A stretch of DNA of 64,000 nucleotides from Tubulanus polymorphus (Eukaryota > Nemertea > Palaeonemertea > Tubulaniformes > Tubulanidae). The DNA lies in NCBI RefSeq assembly GCF_964204645.1, contig NC_134029.1:17192450-17256449 (forward strand), given 5' to 3'. The position numbers were made by a program, and so were the translations under genes. This document shows, piece after piece, positions 57,592-64,000 of the stretch (its first letter is position 1; the number at the start of each line of letters is the position of its first letter). The notes under the pieces were generated by a model that was not told the DNA's origin, did no database searches, and saw only the letters and a program-made list of their open reading frames with translations.

Positions 57592-58571
57592 GTTGATGTA
57601 TGTTCATCTATTCGGGTAATATGAATAGTATCCTAATTTGAACCGTAGGAACTCCGAATATTTAGCGAAACTTACTTGAGTATACAGGAAAGACACTCAT
57701 ACCGACCAGTACCTGAACTTCAATAGCAACCACCCCCTAGAACACAATAAGGGTGTTGTGAGAACGTTGAACCACAGGGCGGAAAGTGTCGTATCGGATC
57801 CAGTGGATAAGTTAGAGGAGGTCAACTATGTAAAGAAGGCTCTGAGTTTTAACGATTATCCTGCCTGGATCACGTCACCGAACCCATGCAAACCGGCTAA
57901 TAATACTAAGGAAGCTACACAATCCGAAAGGCGGAAAGTCGCTCCCGTCGTGATACCATATATTAAGGGTACCTCAGAACAGTAACGTCGGGTTATGAAA
58001 CGATACGGAGTACCGGTGTTCTTCAAACCCATGAACACTCTACGGCAGATTTTGGTTAGACCTAAGGACAAACTGGATAAATCGAGAGTAGTGAGTCCGG
58101 TGTATCATATCAAGTGCGAACAGTGTAGTGACTCGTACGTAGGTGAAACCGAACGATCCTTAAGAGCCAGATTCGGGGAACACAGACGCCCCAGCTCCGT
58201 TACGTCAGAGGTGTCGAAACACCTTCATGTCGACCAACCGGGTCACACAGTTGACATCGACAACGTTAGGATTCTCGGTGTTGAACCCAGATGGTTTGAG
58301 AGAGGTTTCAAAGAAGCAATCCACATCCGTACATTGCACCCTTCTCTCAACAAAGACGGGGGCCGTTTTCATCTCCCGGCCGTCTGGAACAACGTGCTGT
58401 CCCGTTCTATGGAGGGGGGCACACACACAGCTGATTCTCGAGGGAATACCGGAATCCCGGATAACGTCAGCAGTGACATCATCAGTGTGATCAAGCCTGT
58501 AGGAACAGGCGAAAGCTAACAAGTAAGTTTCGCTAAATATTCGGAGTTCCTACGGTTCAAATTAGGATACT
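57592..58571 (+). mobile_element. 5'-truncated Penelope-like element with inverted ends
   Basis: Flanked by the 12-bp duplication ATTCAAAATCTC (57580-57591, 58572-58583) of the polymerase gene. About 55 bp near the left end (57628-57682, AATAGTATCCTAATTTG... to the AACTTACTT region) recurs as an exact inverted repeat at the right end (58521-58575), as in Penelope pseudo-LTRs. Opposite in strand to the host gene. Confidence 0.88.
57758..58519 (+). pseudogene. Penelope RT C-terminus and GIY-YIG endonuclease
   Basis: The frame runs RTLNHRAESVV, PYIKGTSEQ, one in-frame TAA (57983-57985), then YGVPVFFKPMNTLRQILVRP (RT thumb end) and the GIY-YIG-type nuclease beginning VYHIKCEQCSDSYVGETERS with RARFGEHRR. 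The nuclease nicks target DNA for insertion in this family. Only the last third of the element's ORF is present. Confidence 0.88.
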
Positions 58572-60052
58572 ATTCAAAATCTCCATATATAACAAATGGT
58601 ACTTTATTTTTGTAATCATATTTTTTGAATTCTAATATTTTATCTTTTTCATTTGGTAAAACTAATTTACAATAATCATGATTTTCACATAATTGTTTAT
58701 GATTTAATTATGTACTTTCACTACTGAATCTATGTAAACATTTTCTACAAAGATATATTTTAGGGTGATCATTTTCTGATTTAAAAAATAAATCGATTTG
58801 TTTAATCCACATATAATGATTCTCATAATATAGTATATCTATAACATCATTTGAATCATAATCTTTTGATAGATATAAAGGTTCTAATGTATAATGTTTT
58901 ATATTGTTACCTTTTGTATTTGGTAATTTGATTAAATCAAATACATTTATTCTTAAATTATTATCTCTTTCTATCTTTGGGACGTTTTTAATTCTAACAG
59001 GATACTTATCTATCTTATAATTATTTTCAAATGGTTTATAATGAGTTAATCTAAAACTATGTTGTTTATAATCTTCAACTGGGTGTAAACAACTTATTAT
59101 AGCCCATAGAAAACATTTATCATCTTCATTTTGTACATTTATTACAGCATTAGTTTTAAATGGTAGTTTAATATAACTCGATGCTTCAATATCTGGTTCT
59201 TTATAATATGATACATTATTTTCATCAATTGGTTTTGATTTAGTTAACTTATTATATTTTGTGTTATAAACATGTAAAGTCATAAATATTATTTCATCAA
59301 ATATTAAACCAGATCCTTCAAAATATTTCTCTTCTATTTTAGTTTTTACTTCATTATAACATTTATCTAATTTATCATCTATATGTTGTTTATATATAAT
59401 ATGTTGTGAATGAGAATTTATATTATATATTGGTTTATCTTCAGATTTTATAAACTTTACTTTAACTGATATACTAATTTTAGGATATTCAACATCTGTA
59501 ATTATTTTTGTTATTTCTTTCATATTTTCTAAATGTTTTTTCATTTTCTTCTAATGTTTTTCCTTTATGAAATTTAAACTCGATAGCTGCTGGGCCAATA
59601 TCACTTTTAAATGCTTCGGTTATCTCTATATCTTTTTTATTATCTAATGAATTAATATATTTTCTTACATCTTCCATATATGGTCTTTTATTGTTTAATT
59701 TATTTTTTATGCTTTTAATTGTCTTCTGTTTCTTATCATTATCTTTATCAAAATAATCTTCACCTAAAATAACATTATTCATATTTCTAATATGACTTTT
59801 AGATTTTAAATGTTCTTTATAATATCTTTTATCACTGAATGATTGATTACATGTATCACATTTGTATGTTTCTTTTTCATTCTTTAATTCATCTAATTTA
59901 GTTTCTAATATATCATCTTCATATTCTAATTTCAATTTATTCTCTAAATGTGTTTTAGTTTCATTGTGTCTTGCTTTTTGGGATTTATCTATATTGATAT
60001 TACATGTTGGACAGTAGTACTTATTTGCTTCCATTTTAATGCTAAATTTTTT

Positions 60053-60240
60053 ATTAAAATTGATTTTAGAAGTTCAATGATTTATATCATGCATTATTTC
60101 AATCACACTTTACTAACACTTTTAATGTTTAAAAATCTAACTCATACAAATATGAATATTGAAATAATGTTGTAAATATATACTTTTATATTGAATAATC
60201 TATCAATTTAAATGTTATTCATATACATGATTATTTTAAG
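60053..60240 (-). promoter_or_regulatory. Subterminal region of D, upstream of POLB
   Basis: Contains the inverted AAGTGTTAGTAAAGTGTGA unit (60103-60125). The whole stretch is repeated directly at 44070-44270 upstream of the HNH gene, so both terminus-proximal genes have the same upstream DNA. Confidence 0.6.
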
Positions 60241-60640
60241 AGTAATAGGGGTAATGGGCTTTCAGGTTAAAGGTTGAATGGTCGAGTTCATTAAAAACAA
60301 ATATTAAAAGTAATTTAAAACTATAATATATTTTCATAACCGTGTGTATTTCAGTTGAATAATAGAATAATTATTATTATTAAAATATATTTGATTATAT
60401 GAATTTGTGTATTGTAAATAAATCAATTGGTCGCGAAGCGGAGCGGCAGCGAAGTGGAGCGACCAATTGATTTAATACAATATGCTTTTAAAATTTAAAT
60501 TATTGATATCGTAGAATAAATATTTAGTTATAATATAAAATGCACACGGTTATGAAAATATATTATAGTTTTAAATTACTTTTAATGTTTTATTTTTTAA
60601 TGAGCTCGACCGTTCGACCTTACCCATTACCCCTATTACT
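60241..60640. repeat. 400-bp terminal hairpin of D with nested palindromes
   Basis: The outer stem is AGTAATAGGGGTAATGGG / CCCATTACCCCTATTACT. The second stem (about 60316-60350 with 60538-60580) is TTTAAAACTATAATATATTT and complement. The GC-rich apex 60420-60474 (TCAATTGGTCGC...GCGACCAATTGA) contains GCGAAGC at 60433-60439 and a GCGAAGT echo. Confidence 0.9.
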
Positions 60641-60972
<332 letters not shown>

Positions 60973-62023
60973 CAATTACATGTCTTTTGTGACGCCTCAG
61001 AACGCGCATTTGGTGCGGTTGCATATTCGTTGCATATTCATGGTCGTTATTCTATGGATAATGAGAATTTGTGCTCTTTTACCGTTTCTAAAACGCATTT
61101 GGCTCCCAACAAACACCCTCTGACTATACCTAAGTTGGAATTACAGGGTGCTGTTTTGGCTGTTCATCTCGCTGAAACTTTAATGGCCGAGATTTCTGAG
61201 ATAAAGGCAGTGACGTACTGGATAGATTCTCAGACTGTTATACGTTACATCGGTAATGAGAAAAAACGGTTTAAAACCTTTGTTGCTAATAGGATTGCAG
61301 AGATTCGAGAAGTGTCCTCGGTAAATCAGTGGAAGTTTGTTTCGACTGATTGCAATCCAGCCGATGATTGTACTCGCGGTCTAAGCGGTTCACAATTAGA
61401 GATTTCCCATAGGTGGTTTGATGGTCCAGATTTTCTAAAACAATCGGAAAATAGTTGGCCCTCCCAGCCTCAAGTTGGTTGTATTTCTGACGCGGATGAA
61501 AATGTACGAGTTGTCAGATCAGTGAATAAAGTTTCATCGTTCTCAGCAAATATTTATGAGAGGGTTGTTGATTTGCATGGTTTAATTGAGCCAGAAAACT
61601 TTTCGCTTTGATATCCCTTGTTGCGCCGAGCTGCTTGGATCATACGCGCAGTGAAGAATTTTGCTTTTGCAGTTCCAAGATTAGGATTTAAAGCCATGAA
61701 AGCTGGTACCTTGCTTCCCGAGGAACTGCAGTTTGCGGAATGTTGCATAATAACTCAGGCTCAAAAGGAGGGTTTTCCTGAGGATTATATTTGTATTAAG
61801 GAGAGCAGGCTAATGGAGCGTAGCTCTTTACGTTGCCTTGATCCGTTTTTTGATGGTAATTATATACGTGTTGGTGGGAGAATCCACAGCACAATACACA
61901 TAGAGGCTAGACACCAGATTCTTCTCCCATATAGTCATCACATTACGGACTTGCTAGTGCAGAAAGAACATCTTTCTAATTTTCATGCCGGACCTGAGCA
62001 CACAATATCTGTATTGTACACAA
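60973..62023 (+). pseudogene. BEL/Pao RNase H and truncated integrase
   Basis: Resumes as LHVFCDASERAFGAVAYSLH (RNase H first Asp) with PKLELQGAVLA and TYWIDSQTVI, then the pol linker (ADDCTRGLS). A stop occurs at 61609-61611, after which the integrase zinc-binding region is legible (RVGGRIHS, H-x-x-x-H in SHHITDLLVQKEH, NFHAGPEHT) and ends abruptly in the 3' LTR; the integrase catalytic core is deleted. Confidence 0.88.
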
Positions 62024-62240
62024 TGTCGTATTAGAAGTATGCCAGCACTACGCTATGGCTGGATATAGCAATTGTAAGTTATCAAATTATCACAATTTTC
62101 CGCTAATTGTATTGTATTGTTACTCATTTAGTTGTTTTTGTATTGTAGCAAACCAATACTCGGTACTCGTTATTTTGCAGTCGTTAATAAAATCCGAGTT
62201 GAAGCTATTCCGTCGTTTTCGTTGATCGTAGTTGCTGACA
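62024..62240 (+). repeat. BEL/Pao 3' LTR
   Basis: 217 bp, TGTC...GACA, near-identical to 24150-24370. Its first bases differ slightly, consistent with the internal deletion ending at or inside the LTR edge. Confidence 0.9.
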
Positions 62241-62599
62241 ACGTTAATGTCGATAAATTTATTTTTCAAATTTTCATTCGTCTACTTCTCAAATAGTTAT
62301 GTGTCCTCGATAATTGTTCCCGTAATACCTGCAACGGATTTCAAACTATCCTCAGTAATCCAATTCATAGTTGAAGCAGGCATGAATTCATCAATTCAAT
62401 CACAATGTGAAAAAAACTGGGAAGACTCAAATCTAATTTATTAAACAGTCACAGAGTAATCCTTTATTATTTATTTGAATTCATCTTTCATCTATTCAAC
62501 TTGGTAAGGTATATCGATTCTATATGAACTGAATTTACAAAGAAATTAATTCGATGACTCAAACCTCACAGTGAAACTTATCTTTGAAGAAATGGGGCA
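62241..62599. other. Host DNA upstream of receptor gene
   Basis: Mixed sequence with no recognised coding content; presumably 5' flank or untranslated region of the next gene. Confidence 0.4.
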
Positions 62600-63631
62600 A
62601 TGATAACAGTGAATAGCTCCCGTCAGTGTCCACTGCAGCCGTTCGCGCCAATTATTTTAACATCGATGGCAATTCTACCGACAGGAATAATGGGTGTAAT
62701 ACTGGATTTGATCACAGTATTTGTCTATCGTCGCATTGCCAGATCCCAATCAAATAAAGGCTTTCACTCATCCAGTTGGCTTATGCAGGTATGGGCTGGT
62801 TTAGATGCGGTGACGCTTTCTACGAGTTATTTGGGTATTTCACTTCAGTTCGCGGCTGCGCTTGTTGCGTACGGTAAACTTGCATTTAAAATTCACAAAG
62901 GCAGCATTTTCCCATACTTCTTCCTGACCGTTCCAGCTGGATTCGGAACGGTGCTCGTGACTACGGAGCCGTGGATGATCGCGTTGCTTACATTTGATAG
63001 ATTTTTGCACGTTTACGATCCCTTTAGAGCACCTCAGTGGACCAGCAAATTCAACCTTTCGTTTAGTATCAGTTTTATATTATTTTGTTCCACTTTTCTG
63101 TTGGTTTTACTTGTCATACCGTTTCCTGAATTCAAACCAATGACCAGCATTGAGCTAATCCCATTCAGTTGCCCTTACGGATTACCCGGTTATGAAATAT
63201 TTTGGAGAAGAAATAACCTGGAGAAATTTCTATCGAGAATTCGTATTGGTATATACGGTGTATTAATACCCGTATCAATCATATTAATGTTCAATATTGG
63301 TATTCTGATATTAGTTTCTAAAAGTGTCATTTCGATTAAACGAAATATCAATGTTCATAAGTCACACAATGTCCGAGCAACCGTTGTCGTAATTTCGATT
63401 GTATTTAGTTACCTGTTACTTAAGGGACCCGCTGCAATGATACATATTTATCAGGGTGTCACGCCAGAAGGTATCGCCTTAAAAACCCTGTACAAGCGAC
63501 CGTGGCTGTATGCGTGTATACGGAACATCGGTTCTTTTACCAGTATCGTCAATTTTATAGTTTTTTCATTCATAAACCCTACATTTAAAAAGGAACTCCG
63601 ACACACATTGTGCAACAGGAGAATAAGATAA
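62600..63631 (+). CDS. Rhodopsin-like (class A) G-protein-coupled receptor, intronless
   Basis: 343 aa. A short N-terminus with an N-glycosylation site (NSS, residue 5) is followed by seven hydrophobic segments at about 18-43, 60-90, 105-132, 151-174, 213-240, 258-282 and 306-326. DRF (133-135) occupies the DRY position after helix 3; NPTF (326-329) occupies NPxxY in helix 7. A short basic tail ends NRRIR. It resembles invertebrate peptide (FMRFamide-type) receptors and divergent orphan receptors; the ligand cannot be told. Helix 6 lacks the usual CWxP. An upstream ATG at about 62592 is closed by a stop within four codons, so 62600 is the start. Lack of introns suggests retroposition or lineage expansion. 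Confidence 0.85.
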   Translation: MITVNSSRQCPLQPFAPIILTSMAILPTGIMGVILDLITVFVYRRIARSQSNKGFHSSSWLMQVWAGLDAVTLSTSYLGISLQFAAALVAYGKLAFKIHKGSIFPYFFLTVPAGFGTVLVTTEPWMIALLTFDRFLHVYDPFRAPQWTSKFNLSFSISFILFCSTFLLVLLVIPFPEFKPMTSIELIPFSCPYGLPGYEIFWRRNNLEKFLSRIRIGIYGVLIPVSIILMFNIGILILVSKSVISIKRNINVHKSHNVRATVVVISIVFSYLLLKGPAAMIHIYQGVTPEGIALKTLYKRPWLYACIRNIGSFTSIVNFIVFSFINPTFKKELRHTLCNRRIR

Positions 63632-64000
63632 GAATATAGCTGCAAAGCAGCGATAACGGGTTTCTGCCTTGGTACCTTGCAGAGTTAAATGTCGTACTAG
63701 GAAGCTTGCAAGCAAACAAAATCACTCGGGAGTGAAAATCACTCATAATGATACATATTTATCAGGGTGTCACGCCAGAAGGTATCGCCTTAAAAACCCT
63801 GTACAAGCGACCGTGGCTGTATGCGTGTATACGGAACATCGGTTCTTTTACCAATATCGTCAATTTTATAGTTTTTTCATTCATAAACCCTACATTTAAA
63901 AAGGAACTCCGACACACGTTGTGCAACAGGAGAATAAGATAAGAATATAGCTGCAAAGCAGCGATAACGGGTTTCTGCCTTGGTACCTTGCAGAGTTAAA
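63437..64000 (+). repeat. Tandem duplication of receptor 3' end (311-bp period)
   Basis: 63437-63689 and 63748-64000 are the same 253 bp with a couple of substitutions. The second copy encodes the last 64 receptor codons (63748-63942) and continues past the window edge. The 58 bp between belongs to the duplicated unit or the junction. Confidence 0.95.
63748..63942 (+). pseudogene. Duplicated C-terminal fragment of the receptor
   Basis: Open 64-codon fragment covering the end of helix 6 to the C-terminus, with no first six helices; a partial duplicate and not an independent gene. Confidence 0.8.

Larger units (their letters stand above)
55001..60034 (-). pseudogene. POLB: Family B DNA polymerase, split by Penelope-like insertion (copy D)
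   Basis: ATG 60034 to TAA 55001. Zinc fingers (CPTCNINIDKSQKARHNETK; CDTCNQSFSDKRYYKEHLKS), the FLWAIISCLHP block, FHNLSGYDAHLF, DANNFYGWAM, NNAFYGKTCE and YFDTDSYI are all present. A Penelope-like element (57592-58571) interrupts it just before the exonuclease region. Other breaks: near 59520, near 58710, at about 56607, at the 56033 stop, near 55290 and near 55205. Confidence 0.92.
44271..60640. mobile_element. Polinton copy D, inverted relative to C
   Basis: The integrase block is on + (44443-47109) and the structural block on - (47509-60034), with a complete 400-bp terminal hairpin at 60241-60640. The left end keeps only one hairpin arm, shared with C, and lacks any HNH gene. No 6-bp duplication (TTAAAG before 44271, TATATC after 60640), consistent with a rearranged left end. 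Gene sequences are closest to copy AB. Confidence 0.85.

Noticed and set aside
62241-62599. 70-codon frame beginning near 62232
   Set aside because: It starts in the BEL LTR edge and has no family resemblance; probably chance.

Overview
The window is eukaryotic, AT-rich animal DNA. It carries a spliced kringle exon, an intronless rhodopsin-like receptor gene, a BEL/Pao LTR retrotransposon, a Penelope-like element with a GIY-YIG nuclease, and several copies of a Maverick/Polinton-type virus-like DNA transposon. This mixture suits an invertebrate, possibly a spiralian such as a mollusc or annelid; the taxon is an inference and not firm.

Layout. 1-5126 is host DNA: a Polinton-related gene relic at the window edge, a kringle exon (1281-1513), a TTCG microsatellite and short dispersed repeats. 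5133-24063 is one complete Polinton (copy AB, 18.9 kb). It has 204-bp terminal inverted repeats that are each a near-perfect hairpin, and it is flanked by a 6-bp target duplication CACGTA. A 2.2-kb foreign block (9358-11583) splits it between its two convergent gene blocks. 24150-62240 is a BEL/Pao element with 221/217-bp LTRs; its pol is broken by a 0.7-kb insert and then by a 33-kb Polinton compound (27896-60972). The compound holds copy C (structural genes on +, integrase block on -) fused to copy D in the opposite orientation (integrase block on +, structural genes on -), followed by extra terminal fragments. D's polymerase gene is itself interrupted by a Penelope-like element. 62600-63631 is a seven-transmembrane receptor whose 3' end is duplicated at 63748-64000.

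How the Polinton genes fit together. One strand carries, from the terminus inward: zinc-finger family B DNA polymerase; a small protein; a penton-like minor capsid protein; small proteins, some with membrane segments; a 433-aa virion-associated-type protein; a coiled-coil membrane protein; the double-jelly-roll-type major capsid protein; and a zinc-finger protein. The other strand converges on it with (HNH nuclease in copy C only), a helical protein, a basic one-pass membrane protein, a chromodomain integrase, and an A32/FtsK-like packaging ATPase. This is a set for self-synthesis, packaging and integration. No copy is fully intact, so these are decayed endogenous elements, although many single genes remain open.

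Most notable: terminal repeats that are hairpins in their own right; a stereotyped T-run/TAAATG gene-start motif resembling the layout of poxvirus late promoters; an HNH gene confined to one copy; a host-like CCAAT/TATA/splice-donor promoter in front of one polymerase copy; and a 25-bp double-hairpin insertion found in-frame in two different genes of one element.
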